Below are positions 38,024 through 47,640 of a DNA stretch of 64,000 bases, in pieces. The position numbers were made by a program, and so were the translations under genes. Position 1 is the first letter of the stretch, and each line of letters begins with the position of its first letter. The notes beneath the pieces were generated by a model that made no database searches, was not told where the DNA came from, and saw nothing but the letters and a program-made list of their open reading frames with translations. The stretch comes from Pseudarthrobacter sp. fls2-241-R2A-127 (GTDB taxonomy: Bacteria > Actinomycetota > Actinomycetes > Actinomycetales > Micrococcaceae). The stretch lies in assembly GCF_030209355.1 (NCBI RefSeq), contig NZ_JARVSF010000010.1:44182-108181 (forward strand), given 5' to 3'.

Positions 38024-40708
38024 TCAGCCCAGCATTGCCCTGCGGGCGCTGTCCGTCCGCTGCGCGGCGTTGCCAATCCGCACGTCGGCGGCGAGGATCG
38101 TGGCCCCGGACGTGCCGCACAGGACGGGGTTGAATTCCACGAGCGCGATCTCCGGATGGTTGTCCTTCATCCAGGCCAGCCGGGCTGCCAGGTCCTCCAG
38201 GGCCTGCACGTCTACTGCGGGCAGTCCCTGGTACCCGAACAGCTTCCGTGACGCCCTGGGTGCACGGATGAAGTCGTGGACGTCGGCGGCGGACAGCGGT
38301 GGAACCCGGTGGGCCCAGTCGTCGAGGAGGTTGACGGCGTCCCCTGCGAGGCCGAACGAAATCACCGGGCCAAGCAACGGGTCTTCGATGGCCCGAAAGG
38401 TGCAGGCCTGGCCCACCGCTGCCATGGACTGGACTTCAAGGGCCGGGTCGCCGTAGGCGGCGAGCGCACGCCGCATCTGCACCACGTTCTGGCGCAGCGA
38501 ATCGGCATCCTCGATGCCAAGGCGTACCCCGCCCAGGTCCAGCCGGTGCCGGAGGGCGGGGTCCGTGGTTTTCAGCACCACGGGCCAGCCGAGGGCTTCC
38601 GCCGCGTGCACGGCCTCCTCGGGCGTAGTGAAGGCGGCCGACGGCAGGACGGTGATGCCGTAGTGCCCCAGGAGGGAAGCTGCCGCCGCCGGTCCCAGTT
38701 GCTTGAGCTGTTCGCCCGTGACGTCCCGGAGCAGCTCATCGAGTTCGGCCTCGGCTTTGCGGGGATCGCAGCCTGCCGGTTCCACGAACTGTCCCTGGTC
38801 GCGGGCAGCCCATTCCGCATACCGCACCACGGCGGCGAGCGCGGCGACGGCGGCACCGGGGTTGGAGAAGCAGGGGACGGTGCACCCGCCGGCACCCACC
38901 AGGCCCTCAACGTTGATGGCCGGGTCCAGGATGCCGCTGAACGCCGCCACCACGGGTTTCCCCGCCGCGGCCGCACACTCCGCCAGGACCCGGGCCACTG
39001 CGTCAACGGTCAGGCCCCGGGCGGGCAGGAGGGCTGCGACGGCGGCGTGCACGGTATCCGGGGCAAGTGAGTCAAGAAGCGCTTTCCGCAGCGCGGGGAG
39101 CGCCACCGACTGGCCGGCGTCCAGGTCGAGGTCGGAGACCAGCTGGGCCACACCCAGCCCGTGTGCCACGGCGCTGTCCGCCACCACGTTGCCCAAGGCC
39201 TGGGAGTTACTGAAGATGGCGACGTCGGGCCCTTCCGGAAGCGCCTGGCCGGACACCACCTGGGCGACGTCCACCAGCTCTTCCACGGTCTCCACCCGGA
39301 TGACGCCCGACTGGCGCAGCATGGCGTCCAGGGCGCCCGCCGGCGCCTGGGTGGTCCGGACGGCGTGTCCGGGCGGCAGCCGCAATCCCATGGTGTCCGA
39401 TTTGGCAACGATCACCGGCTTGGTGCGGGCCAGGCGCCTGGCGATCCTGGAGAACTTGCGCGGGTTGCCAATGGACTCCAGGTACAGGCCCACGGCGGTG
39501 GTATCGGCGTCGTCCTCCCAGTACTGCATCAGGTCGTTGCCGGAAACATCTGCCCGGTTGCCGGCCGAGAGCATGCTGGAGAGCCCCAGCCGGCGCCGGC
39601 TGGACGCGGCATACAGCGAGACACCGATCGCCGCCGACTGGCTGAACAGCCCCAGGCCCCCGCGCAGCGGCGGGGTGGGCGCCATGGAGGCATTCAGCGA
39701 CACGTCCGGGTGCGTGTTGGCGATGCCCAGCGACGCCGGGCCGATCACGCGCATCCCGTTGGCCCTGGCCTGGCGCACCAGGGCGCGCTGCCGCAGCAGG
39801 CCGCGTTCGCCGTCGTCCGCGAAGCCTGCCGTGGCAATCACCACGCCTTTGACGCCGGCAGCCGCGCACTCTTCCACGACGCCGGCCACCTCCTCGTAGG
39901 GCACGGCGATGATGGCCAGCTGGACGGGTTCGGGAACCTCTGACAGCTTGCCGTAGGGGATCATCCCCGCCAGTTCCAGAGCCTCCGGGTTGATGGCGTA
40001 GACGGATCCGTGGAAGCCGCCTTCGATAATGTGTTCCAGCAGCTGGTACCCCACGGTGCCCCATTTGCGGCTGGCTCCGATGACGGCAACGGACGACGGC
40101 GTCAGCAGGTCCCGGACGCTCCTCGCCTCGGCGCGGTGCTCGCGGGATTCCATGACGGCGCGCGACTTCTCGGTGGGCTCCACGTTGAACTCAAGGCTGA
40201 CGACGCCGTCGTCGAAGTGCCGCTTGACGTCGTAGCCGGCGTCGGAGAACACCATCAGCATCTTGCGGTTCTCCGGCAACACTTCGGCGGTGAATTTCCG
40301 GATCCCGTTCTCGTGCGCCGCGGCGGCGAGGTGCTCCAGCAGGATGGAGCCGATGCCCCTGCCCTGGTGGGCGTCGGCGATATTGAACGCCACCTCTGCT
40401 TCGGTGGGGTCGGTGAGCCGGTCGTAGCGGCCGATGCCGATGATCTCGCCGTGGATGGTGATGACGAACGCCACCCGGTCCTTGTAATCCACTTCGGTGA
40501 AGCGTTTGAGTTCCTTGGCCGACAGCCTGGCCTTGAACGCGAAGAAGCGCATGTAGATTGAATTCTGCGACTGCCCGGTGTGGAAGGCCTGGACGGCGTC
40601 GGCATCCGACGGGTGGATGGGCCGCAGGTGCGCCGTTCCGCCGTCACGCAGGACGACATCGGCCTCCCAATGTTCCGGATATTCGCCGTCCCCGGGCTGA
40701 TCCACCAT
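38024..40708 (-). CDS. GNAT/acyl-CoA synthetase (NDP-forming) fusion, protein acetyltransferase Pat-like
   Basis: The 894-residue protein carries an N-terminal GNAT acetyltransferase domain (about residues 15-170; acetyl-CoA loop QGRGIGS at 115-121), then a CoA-binding domain (AVIGASRKWGTVGYQ), a succinyl-CoA-ligase-like domain, and a C-terminal ATP-grasp domain (WPVVLKTTDPALRHR). In actinobacteria such N-GNAT fusions acetylate lysines of acyl-CoA synthetases and thereby control acetate use; in Salmonella Pat the domain order is reversed. The ligase half usually lacks activity. The ATG at 40708 lies 76 bp from the divergent parC. Confidence 0.88.
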   Translation of the reverse strand: MVDQPGDGEYPEHWEADVVLRDGGTAHLRPIHPSDADAVQAFHTGQSQNSIYMRFFAFKARLSAKELKRFTEVDYKDRVAFVITIHGEIIGIGRYDRLTDPTEAEVAFNIADAHQGRGIGSILLEHLAAAAHENGIRKFTAEVLPENRKMLMVFSDAGYDVKRHFDDGVVSLEFNVEPTEKSRAVMESREHRAEARSVRDLLTPSSVAVIGASRKWGTVGYQLLEHIIEGGFHGSVYAINPEALELAGMIPYGKLSEVPEPVQLAIIAVPYEEVAGVVEECAAAGVKGVVIATAGFADDGERGLLRQRALVRQARANGMRVIGPASLGIANTHPDVSLNASMAPTPPLRGGLGLFSQSAAIGVSLYAASSRRRLGLSSMLSAGNRADVSGNDLMQYWEDDADTTAVGLYLESIGNPRKFSRIARRLARTKPVIVAKSDTMGLRLPPGHAVRTTQAPAGALDAMLRQSGVIRVETVEELVDVAQVVSGQALPEGPDVAIFSNSQALGNVVADSAVAHGLGVAQLVSDLDLDAGQSVALPALRKALLDSLAPDTVHAAVAALLPARGLTVDAVARVLAECAAAAGKPVVAAFSGILDPAINVEGLVGAGGCTVPCFSNPGAAVAALAAVVRYAEWAARDQGQFVEPAGCDPRKAEAELDELLRDVTGEQLKQLGPAAAASLLGHYGITVLPSAAFTTPEEAVHAAEALGWPVVLKTTDPALRHRLDLGGVRLGIEDADSLRQNVVQMRRALAAYGDPALEVQSMAAVGQACTFRAIEDPLLGPVISFGLAGDAVNLLDDWAHRVPPLSAADVHDFIRAPRASRKLFGYQGLPAVDVQALEDLAARLAWMKDNHPEIALVEFNPVLCGTSGATILAADVRIGNAAQRTDSARRAMLG

Positions 40709-40784
40709 AGGCTTAGCCTAGCCAAGAACTCCCGCAGCATGCCCGAAAAGCTGCCAGCACCCCCAGAAGGATCCACCAAACCCC

Positions 40785-43301
40785 ATGGCCCGCCGCCAAA
40801 GTTCAAAACCCATCGTGGACGACAACTACACGGAGAACATCGTCGATATCGATGTCACGTCCGAAATGCAGGGCTCCTTCCTGGAGTACGCGTACTCGGT
40901 GATTTACTCCCGGGCGCTTCCTGACGCCCGCGACGGGCTCAAGCCGGTGCAGCGCCGCATTTTGTACATGATGAGCGACATGGGCCTTCGCCCGGACCGC
41001 GGCCATGTCAAGAGCGCCCGCGTGGTGGGCGAGGTCATGGGAAAGCTGCACCCGCACGGTGACGCGGCCATCTATGACGCCATGGTGCGCATGGCCCAGG
41101 ACTTTTCCCTGCGGCTGCCGCTGATTGACGGGCACGGCAACTTCGGCTCGCTCGACGACGGCCCGGCAGCGCCCCGGTACACCGAGGCCAGGCTGGCGGC
41201 GGCCGCCCTCACGCTCACCAACCACCTCGACGAAGACGTGGTGGATTTCGTCCCCAACTACGACAACCAGCTCACCCAGCCGGACGTCCTGCCTGCAGCC
41301 TTCCCGAACCTGCTGGTCAACGGCGCCACCGGCATCGCCGTCGGCATGGCCACCAACATGGCCCCGCACAACCTGGTGGAAGTGATCGCGGCAGCCCGGC
41401 ACCTGATCGCCCACCCGGACGCCACGCTGGAGGACCTCATGCGGTTCGTGCCCGGCCCTGATCTGCCCAGCGGCGGCAGGATCGTGGGCCTGGACGGCAT
41501 CCGGGACGCGTATGCCACCGGGCGCGGCTCCTTCAAGACCCGGGCCAAGGTGGAAATCGAGCAGCTCTCGGCACGCCGCACGGGCCTGGTGGTCACGGAA
41601 CTGCCGTACATGGTGGGCCCGGAGAAGGTGATCGAGAAGATCAAGGATGCGGTCAACGCCAAGAAGCTGACCGGCATCAGCGACATCGTGGACCTGACCG
41701 ACCGCAAGCATGGGCTGCGGCTGGTCATCGAGCTCAAGAACGGTTTCAACCCGAACGCCGTCCTGCAGCAGCTGTACCGCTACACGCCGATGGAGGACTC
41801 GTTCGGCATCAACAACGTCACCCTGGTGGACGGCCAGCCGCAGACCCTCGGCCTGGTGGACCTGCTGTCCGTCTACGTGAACCACCGCATCAACGTGGTC
41901 CGGCGCCGGACCGTCTTCCGCCTGGGCAAGAAGAAGGACCGCCTGCACCTGGTGGAAGGCCTCCTCATCGCCATTGTGGACATCGATGAGGTCATCCAGA
42001 TCATCCGCTCCTCCGACGAGGCCGCGGCGGCCCGGACCCGGCTGATGTCCATCTACGACCTCACCGAGGTCCAGGCCAACTACATCCTGGAACTGCGCCT
42101 GCGCCAGCTCACCAAGTACTCCCGGATCGAGCTGGAAAAGGAGCAGGACGAACTCCGCCGCGAGATCGCGGAACTGCAGGCCATCCTGGACTCCGAGGAA
42201 CTCCTCCGCACCGTGGTTTCCGACGAACTCGGCGCGATCGCCGAGGAACACGGCACACCGCGCCGGACCGTGCTGCTGGAATCCGAGGCCGTATCCCCCA
42301 CCATCGCCGCCGAACTCGCACCGGCCCCCGGGAAGGGCAAGGCGGCCCCGCTCTCGCTGGAGATCGCCGACGACCCCTGCTGGGCGATCCTTACCGCGTC
42401 CGGGCAGGTGGCCCGGACCAGCAACCAGGAGCCCCTCGCCGAAGCCGGGCCCCGCAACAAACACGATGTGTACGCATCAGTGGTCAAGACGTCGGCCCGC
42501 GGCGAGATCGCTGCAGTCACCTCGCTGGGCCGCATGCTCCGCCTGCAGGTCATGGACATGCCCGTCCTGCCGCCGGTATCCGGGCTGCCCAACCTTGCCG
42601 GCGGCGTACCGGCCAAGGAATTCCTCACGCTCGTCAAGGGTGAATCCCTGGTGGCATTCGCCCGCCTGGATGAGGTCCTGGCCATCGGCACCGCCCAGGG
42701 CGTGGTGAAGCGCGTCCAGCCGGACTACCCCTTGAACCGCGAAGACTGGGAAGTCATCACCCTCAAGGACAAGGACTTCGTCGTGGGCGTGACACCCGCT
42801 GGCACCGATGACTCCGAACTGGTCTTCCTGACCAGGCAGGCCCAGCTGCTGAAGTTCCCCGCCGCCGTCGTCCGCCCCCAGGGGCGCACCGCAGGCGGCA
42901 TGGCGGGCATCAAACTGGCTGCCGGTGACCAGGTGATCTTCTTCGGCGCCGTCCAGCCCAACGATGAAGCCGCCGTCGTGGTCACCATCGCGGGGACCAA
43001 CGGCGCCCTTCCCGGCACTGCCCCCGGAACCGCCAAGGTCACCGCCTTCGACGAATACCCGGCCAAGGGACGCGCCACCGCGGGCGTGCGGGCACACCGG
43101 TTCCTGAAGGGCGAGGACATGCTGCTGCTGGCGTGGGCCGGGCACGGCCCGGCGAAGGCTTCCTCGGCAGCCGGCGTGGCACGGTCGCTGCCGCAGGAGC
43201 ATGGCCGGCGCGACGGCTCGGGGGTCCCGCTGTCCCAGGCCGTGGAGATGGTGGGACCGGCCATGGCGTGGACGGCGGAGCCGGCGCCCGATAACCAGTA
43301 G
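40785..43301 (+). CDS. parC: DNA topoisomerase IV subunit A
   Basis: This 838-residue type IIA topoisomerase subunit breaks and rejoins DNA to decatenate chromosomes. The catalytic tyrosine is Tyr132 in PRYTEARL. The sequence [22 protein letters not shown] distinguishes ParC from GyrA. In the quinolone-determining region [10 protein letters not shown] (residues 89-98), Ala94 is where E. coli GyrA has Ser83; Asp98 matches the conserved acidic residue. The C-terminal half holds six-blade pinwheel repeats. The ATG at 40785 begins MARRQSSKP. parE is not in this window. Confidence 0.92.
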   Translation: MARRQSSKPIVDDNYTENIVDIDVTSEMQGSFLEYAYSVIYSRALPDARDGLKPVQRRILYMMSDMGLRPDRGHVKSARVVGEVMGKLHPHGDAAIYDAMVRMAQDFSLRLPLIDGHGNFGSLDDGPAAPRYTEARLAAAALTLTNHLDEDVVDFVPNYDNQLTQPDVLPAAFPNLLVNGATGIAVGMATNMAPHNLVEVIAAARHLIAHPDATLEDLMRFVPGPDLPSGGRIVGLDGIRDAYATGRGSFKTRAKVEIEQLSARRTGLVVTELPYMVGPEKVIEKIKDAVNAKKLTGISDIVDLTDRKHGLRLVIELKNGFNPNAVLQQLYRYTPMEDSFGINNVTLVDGQPQTLGLVDLLSVYVNHRINVVRRRTVFRLGKKKDRLHLVEGLLIAIVDIDEVIQIIRSSDEAAAARTRLMSIYDLTEVQANYILELRLRQLTKYSRIELEKEQDELRREIAELQAILDSEELLRTVVSDELGAIAEEHGTPRRTVLLESEAVSPTIAAELAPAPGKGKAAPLSLEIADDPCWAILTASGQVARTSNQEPLAEAGPRNKHDVYASVVKTSARGEIAAVTSLGRMLRLQVMDMPVLPPVSGLPNLAGGVPAKEFLTLVKGESLVAFARLDEVLAIGTAQGVVKRVQPDYPLNREDWEVITLKDKDFVVGVTPAGTDDSELVFLTRQAQLLKFPAAVVRPQGRTAGGMAGIKLAAGDQVIFFGAVQPNDEAAVVVTIAGTNGALPGTAPGTAKVTAFDEYPAKGRATAGVRAHRFLKGEDMLLLAWAGHGPAKASSAAGVARSLPQEHGRRDGSGVPLSQAVEMVGPAMAWTAEPAPDNQ

Positions 43302-43335
43302 TTGCCGGTCCGGCGGTAATGTCCGGGCAGGTTAC

Positions 43336-43675
43336 CTAGCCCGCGACGTCCCGGCGCCGGAATCCGGCGACGGCGAGCGCCACCAGCACGGCGATGGTAA
43401 GGACCGACACCAGGACGCTGTCCCAGGCGGTGCCCTGCCGCAGCGGATCGTGGCCAATGTACTGGAAGAACGGTGACACCTGCCGGATCCTGTCAAAGAC
43501 GTCCACCAGCGGGGCGAGCGCGTTGACGATGTAGGCGAGCACCGCCAGGACTGCGGGTATGCCGCGGCTGAGCCCGGTCCGTCCGGTTGACGCCGACAGT
43601 GCCAGGGCAAGGGCGCCGAAGACCACGCCCAGGAGGGCAAGGTGCAGCATGGCGGCGGCAACCTTGTGACTGACA
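43336..43675 (-). pseudogene. ABC-2 type transporter permease, C-terminal fragment only
   Basis: About 113 residues match the last three helices of an ABC-2 type permease: AAMLHLALLGVVFGALALAL, then IPAVLAVLAYIVNALAPLVDVFD and a final WDSVLVSVLTIAVLVALAVAGFRRRDVAG. The frame continues upstream but stops resembling a permease at the junction near 43670, and no ATPase gene accompanies it. The normal stop (TAG at 43336) is intact, so only the 5' part was lost. It marks the left edge of the accessory region. Confidence 0.8.
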
Positions 43676-43678
43676 ACG

Positions 43679-44464
43679 CAGCTCCCGCCGGAACGGGCCG
43701 CCGACTGGCGCCGGACCGGGGACGACCTGCTGCGCCTGCTCGATGCGAAGGGCACAGGACTGGTCATCACCATTGATGAGATCCATGCCGTGGACAGGGC
43801 GGAGATCGCCCAGCTGGCCGCCGATGTCCAGCACTTCATCCGCGACGGGCTGCCCATCGGCCTGATCTTCGCCGGCCTGCCGTCGGCGGTGTCCGATCTC
43901 CTCAATGAAGGCGTTGCGACCTTCTTGCGGCGGGCCGACAGGATCAATCTCCACGAAGCGGCCATCGCGGAAGTCACCGCGTCATACAGTGAGCTCTTCA
44001 GCCAGGGAGGCATCAGCATCTCCCCCGACCTCATCAACCAAGCCGCCGAAGCCACGGAAGGGTATCCCTTCCTGATCCAACTGGTGGGCTACTACCTCTG
44101 GCTCGAAGCCGACAAGGCAGGATGGAAACTGGACCAGACCACGGTTCAGCGTGGAATCGCTGCCGCCCAACGACGGAACACCTTCGTAGTCGTCGAGTCA
44201 GCACTGTCGGACATCTCGGACAGAGACCGCGAGTTCCTGGACGCCATGGCCGCCCAGGAAGGCCCCTCGGCGGCAGGCCAGATCGGCGCCATCCTCAAGG
44301 CCAAGCCCAACGTCATTTCCAAATACCGGAACAGGCTCATCGCCGCGGGCCTGATCGAGTCCGCCGGCTACGGCAAAGTCGACTTCGCAATCCCCGGACT
44401 CCGCCAATACCTCCGCAGTAGATTGCCAGAAGGTCAATCCGTTCGTGGCGTTTTCCCGAGGTAG
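43679..44464 (+). pseudogene. AAA-type ATP-binding protein, 5'-truncated
   Basis: The open frame encodes about 260 residues without a credible start. It begins near LPPERAADWRRTGDDLLRLLDA and reaches the Walker B strand LVITIDEIHAVD, then an ATPase lid and a winged-helix C-terminus (FLDAMAAQEGPSAAGQIGAIL...SKYRNRLIAAGLIE). The P-loop that should precede it is missing. An in-frame TGA at 43667 and the ABC permease fragment on the other strand show the gene was cut here. An ATG-like start at 43790 would give only the C-terminal half. Confidence 0.8.
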
Positions 44465-44731
44465 AACTGCTCAGCCAGCCCGATTCACGGCAGAGCTTCC
44501 AGGCCGCAGGGTCAAAAGACGCGTTCGAGTAGGTCATGTCGGTCCCCATGCCAGTGTTCGGCGTGGTCAGGATGCGACCGGTCAGCTTGCAACAGCCTCT
44601 CAAGTCACTGAACGGCGCGCCAGACAAGCCTGCAACACGTGGGCCACCTACGCCGTTTGCCCGCGCTGGCGGAGCGGACGCCGGGGCCGGGACAGGTCTC
44701 GTCCGAACGCTGGGACTGGCAGGATAGTGCT
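44465..44731. other. Intergenic stretch without a recognised gene
   Basis: This 267-bp gap follows the truncated ATPase. A minus-strand frame reads MTYSNASFDPAAWKLCRESG, but I cannot match it to a family, and it has no convincing ribosome-binding site. No promoter was clear enough to call. It may be further junction debris. Confidence 0.4.
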
Positions 44732-46129
44732 GTGACGGTACGAGGTGCAGATGAAGGTCCCGGGTCGATGTTGCTGCAGGTGAAAGTCTGGATTGTGGGC
44801 AGTGAGCCGCTCATCTGGCGGCTCCTCGAAATCGACCCTTCCCTGACCCTGGACAGGGTGCACGAGGTCATCCAAACGACCGTGGGCTGGCGGGATTCAC
44901 ACCTGCATTCCTTCACGGACACCGACCCCTACGTTCGTCTGCGCGCCGTCAACGGGCACGTGCGGGAGCCCCGGCGCTGGGTACCTCTGGATCTGCTGGA
45001 AGACAACGACGACGACCTGCCCGAGACGGACTGGAACCTAGGCCAGGTCCTCACCCCGGAATCCGGTCCCCTGTTCTATGAATATGACTTCGGCGACGGC
45101 TGGATCCACCGCCTCGAACTCACCGGAACCCTCCCCATGCCACCCAACGCCCCAAGGGCGCGACTCGTGGACGGCGCACGGCGGGCGCCGCTGGAAGACT
45201 CCGGCGGCATCTATGGCTACCACGACCTGCTCGACGCCCTCGCGGACCCCGGCCACGAAAAGCACAACGACCTTCAGGCCTGGATCGCATGGACAGCCGG
45301 ACCATGGCAGGAATTCGACCCGGAACAACTGGAAATCGATACCGTAAACAAGGAACTGGCCCTGCTTTTCCCTGCTCCCGATGCCAAGCAACACCGCCCC
45401 GGGGGTGAGTCCCTGACCCAGGAACTCACCAACCGGATGCCTCCCGGACTACGACGCGAATTCCGCTCATACCTGCACGCCGCCGGCCTCGACGGCCCCG
45501 CAACGGTCGAAGCAGACCTCGCCGAGGCGATGACCGCCCCCTATCTCTGGCTCAGCCGCCGCATTGGGCTTGATGGTCTATCCCTCACTGCTGCCGGCTG
45601 GCTGCCGCCGGCCGTGGTCCGCGAGGCAATGACCGAGCTCGACTGGGACCAGGATTGGATCGGCAAAGCCAACCGCGAGGATCAGACCCTGCCCGTCCTT
45701 CAACTGCGCGAAAGTGCTCAGCGGCTCGGTCTGATCCGCAAAATCAAAGGCAGGCTCGTCCTTACATCTGCCGCCAAACGGCTGCTCGATGACCCGACAA
45801 GCCTTTGGCATTTCCTGGCCAGATCCATCTCCCACCGGCACCGTCACGACGCCGAACGCGACGCAACACTGCTACTCCTGCTCGAAGTCGCCGCAGGGAA
45901 ACGAACCGAACGGGCCGACTACCTTGAAGCCGTCGCCTTCGGCCTCGGCGCACTCGGCTGGAGCACCCGCACCGGAGCCGAACTCGAACCGAAGACCGTC
46001 CAATCTCTCCTCGTCGACGCACAAGAGGTCCTGCTGAACCTCGGCATCTTCGATGACCGCTTCGGGCTCAAAACAAACACCGCTAAAGCACCAGGCCAAG
46101 CATTGGCCCGCGCAGCACTTCATTCATAA
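44732..46129 (+). CDS. Plasmid pRiA4b ORF-3 family protein
   Basis: The 465-residue protein has an N-terminal pRiA4b ORF-3-like domain (about residues 13-190): LLQVKVWIVGSEPLIWRLLEI, FYEYDFGDGWIHRLEL and IYGYHDLLDALADPGH are family hallmarks. The C-terminal half (from about residue 205) is helical and typical of the longer actinobacterial members, including winged-helix-like segments. Some relatives travel on plasmids and insertion sequences; the molecular function is unknown. The GTG at 44732 is preferred over an internal ATG at 44768, with no clear ribosome-binding site for either. It lies in the accessory region. Confidence 0.8.
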   Translation: MTVRGADEGPGSMLLQVKVWIVGSEPLIWRLLEIDPSLTLDRVHEVIQTTVGWRDSHLHSFTDTDPYVRLRAVNGHVREPRRWVPLDLLEDNDDDLPETDWNLGQVLTPESGPLFYEYDFGDGWIHRLELTGTLPMPPNAPRARLVDGARRAPLEDSGGIYGYHDLLDALADPGHEKHNDLQAWIAWTAGPWQEFDPEQLEIDTVNKELALLFPAPDAKQHRPGGESLTQELTNRMPPGLRREFRSYLHAAGLDGPATVEADLAEAMTAPYLWLSRRIGLDGLSLTAAGWLPPAVVREAMTELDWDQDWIGKANREDQTLPVLQLRESAQRLGLIRKIKGRLVLTSAAKRLLDDPTSLWHFLARSISHRHRHDAERDATLLLLLEVAAGKRTERADYLEAVAFGLGALGWSTRTGAELEPKTVQSLLVDAQEVLLNLGIFDDRFGLKTNTAKAPGQALARAALHS

Positions 46130-46227
46130 CCACTCACAACCAGACAGATCACCGGCCGCCCCGAGATAACCCACGTTACGGAGGATAAGTCGGCATTGAA
46201 GCAGCGGTATTCGCCGCTTCCGAATAC

Positions 46228-46247
46228 GCCGGCTCACGAGCCGGCGT
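46228..46247. terminator. Hairpin after the pRiA4b ORF-3-like gene
   Basis: CGCCGGCTC (46228-46236) and GAGCCGGCG (46239-46247) form a perfect 9-bp inverted repeat with a 2-nt gap, about 100 bp after the pRiA4b-like stop and about 20 bp before a second hairpin at 46268. It likely terminates the plus-strand transcript, or both convergent transcripts. Confidence 0.5.
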
Positions 46248-46267
46248 TGAGAGGGGGCAGAGAAACT

Positions 46268-46290
46268 CCTCTCCTGCGGCTCAGGAGAGG
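46268..46290 (-). terminator. Hairpin spanning the stop codon of the first DUF1508 gene
   Basis: CCTCTCCTG (46268-46276) and CAGGAGAGG (46282-46290) form a 9-bp perfect stem with a 5-nt loop. The DUF1508 stop codon lies in the stem. On the minus strand it is followed by AGTTTCTC, a weak U-rich tail. Confidence 0.55.
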
Positions 46291-46622
46291 TTGTGGATTG
46301 CCTCCGCGCAGCGCGGGCCGGTGACGGCCCGGCGGACCGCCCTGGCTCGCCCGTGGAAGTCGATCTTTGGCATTCGCGCGGAATCATCAGTCTGGCCACC
46401 AGGATCACTCCAGGCTGCCGGCGGTGCGGCATTGCTGGTCGTTGTGCAATGATCGGCGATCAGGCCCATGCCGGCGTACTCCCGCACGGCGGAGATGCCG
46501 GCAACGGCATCCGTCTTTGTCTCGAAGGGTTTAGAAACTGCCATGATGGTGCCATCCGGCGCCGTCAGCCGGAACCTGAAGGCTGATTCCGCGTCGATAA
46601 ACAGTTCGAACATTCCTGCCAT
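46281..46622 (-). CDS. YegP-family (DUF1508) protein, copy 1
   Basis: The 113-residue protein starts MAGMFELFIDAESAFRFRL and carries a DUF1508 domain with SKPFETKTDAVAGISAVREYAGMG. The family has a beta-beta-beta-alpha fold; YegP of E. coli is stress-induced, function unknown. The tail, PKIDFHGRARAVRRAVTGPR, is extra to the domain. The ATG at 46622 follows AAAGGAT. An almost identical gene lies about 640 bp to the right as part of a tandem duplication. Confidence 0.8.
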   Translation of the reverse strand: MAGMFELFIDAESAFRFRLTAPDGTIMAVSKPFETKTDAVAGISAVREYAGMGLIADHCTTTSNAAPPAAWSDPGGQTDDSARMPKIDFHGRARAVRRAVTGPRCAEAIHNLS

Positions 46623-46823
46623 TGCGATCCTTTCGTCTGCGGGATCTTGAGGCCACATCTTTGCCGCCCCGACAGGCAGGAGGCATCGTTGCCTCCGTTT
46701 TCCATGATGGATCCCGCGTCCAAATTTTCATCAATTCAGCATGCGTTCCTCGAGTCTCCCGTGGGAACGTCTACCAGCGCAAGGATTTGCCCGGTATCCA
46801 ACCGAAGTGATCCCCCGCTCTCA
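46290..46823. repeat. Tandem duplication, left unit
   Basis: This segment, with the DUF1508 copy 1 and its upstream DNA, is homologous to 46936-47461 at an offset of about 636-641 bp. Landmarks include TTCAGCATGC at 46735, the ATG region at 46622 and the 3' end TTTTTGG-type coding tail. The two units are diverged by substitutions and small indels, so the duplication is not recent. Confidence 0.75.
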
Positions 46824-46935
46824 AGTTCAGCCCACGGGCAATAGCGGGTGCGAAAACCACATGGGCTGATAGTGGACGTTAGGTAAAGCTGCTGGAAAGT
46901 GGGGGTCGAAGGCTGCCCTTTTTGGGCTAGGAAAG
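46623..46935. other. Non-coding DNA between the two DUF1508 copies
   Basis: This stretch is the upstream region of DUF1508 copy 1 (46623-46823, duplicated at the right as 47264-47461) and a unique join of about 110 bp. I see no gene of its own. Promoter elements for the minus-strand DUF1508 gene probably lie here but are not distinct. Confidence 0.45.
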
Positions 46936-47461
46936 GCTGTGTATTGCCCCGGCCCAGCGGGGCCCGGAGACGGCTTTGCGGACCGCCCTGGCGCGGCCGT
47001 GGAAGTGGTCTTTGCTGCCCTCAGGGGATCGGCGGATTGACTTGCAAGGTCGTTGGAGGTTCGCGGTTTTGTGGGAGGGCTGCCGTGCAGGAGTCGGTGA
47101 TCAGGCCCATGCCGGCGTACTCCCCGACGGCGGCGATGCCTGCCACGGCGTCGGTCTTAGTGGTAAAGGGTTTGGATACGGCCAGAACGGTGCCATCTGG
47201 TGCTGGTAGGCGGAACCTGAAAGCAGATTCTGCGTCGATGAACAGTTCGAACATTCCTGCCATTGCGTTCCTTTCGGTCTGCGGGATCCCTGGGCCGGCG
47301 TCGTTGCCAACCGTGCGCATGGCATCGTTGCCAGCGCTTTCGTGGTGTCCCGCTCCAAATTTTTCATCAATTCAGCATGCGTTCGACGGGTCTTTCGCAA
47401 GGGCTCCTGCCTGCGCAAGGGTTAGCTCGGCATCCAAGCGAAGTGATGCCCTGCTCCCGGT
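46936..47461. repeat. Tandem duplication, right unit
   Basis: This is the partner of the left unit. TTCAGCATGC recurs at 47371 and the ATG region at 47263. The coding tail homologous to FHGRARAVR lies at about 46930-47018 but is out of frame with the upstream DUF1508 part. Confidence 0.75.
47021..47263 (-). CDS. YegP-family (DUF1508) protein, copy 2, C-terminally frameshifted
   Basis: The 80-residue product keeps the DUF1508 core (MAGMFELFIDAESAFRFRL, then SKPFTTKTDAVAGIAAVGEYAGMG), nearly identical to copy 1. After GLITDSC the reading frame differs, ending in a foreign tail at the stop at 47021. In another frame, the sequence downstream of the stop encodes a match to the copy 1 tail (DHFHGRARAVRKAVSGPR). 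A frameshift therefore cut off the tail. The DUF1508 core may still fold. The ATG at 47263 follows GGAACG-type purines. Confidence 0.65.
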   Translation of the reverse strand: MAGMFELFIDAESAFRFRLPAPDGTVLAVSKPFTTKTDAVAGIAAVGEYAGMGLITDSCTAALPQNREPPTTLQVNPPIP

Positions 47462-47640
47462 CGGGCCGGCCGCACTTCGCGCGAACTCCACGAGCGGCCC
47501 CTCAGCTCGCCGTGGCCGTCGTCAACAAGGACAACCTCCCCTGTCTGAGCCCCTACTGTTGGAAATGCCGACGCGTTGCGTGCGGCGAGGCTGCGGTGCC
47601 AAGCCAAGGTCTCTCAGGCTTGAGTCCTTGAAGGAGTTCC
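47264..47640. other. Non-coding region with the right duplication unit's upstream DNA
   Basis: This 377-bp gap between the divergent DUF1508 copy 2 and the GNAT-like gene contains the duplicated upstream sequence to about 47461 and then unique DNA holding the promoter of the plus-strand gene; an AAGGAGTTCC ribosome-binding site ends at 47640. No gene was found. Confidence 0.4.

Noticed and set aside
44337..44627. Minus-strand frame with MTYSNASFDPAAWKLCRESG
   Set aside because: Mostly overlaps the ATPase fragment; no ribosome-binding site or family match.
46293..46586. Plus-strand frame across DUF1508 copy 1
   Set aside because: It is antisense to the DUF1508 coding sequence, which is supported by its conserved domain and by the duplicated copy.
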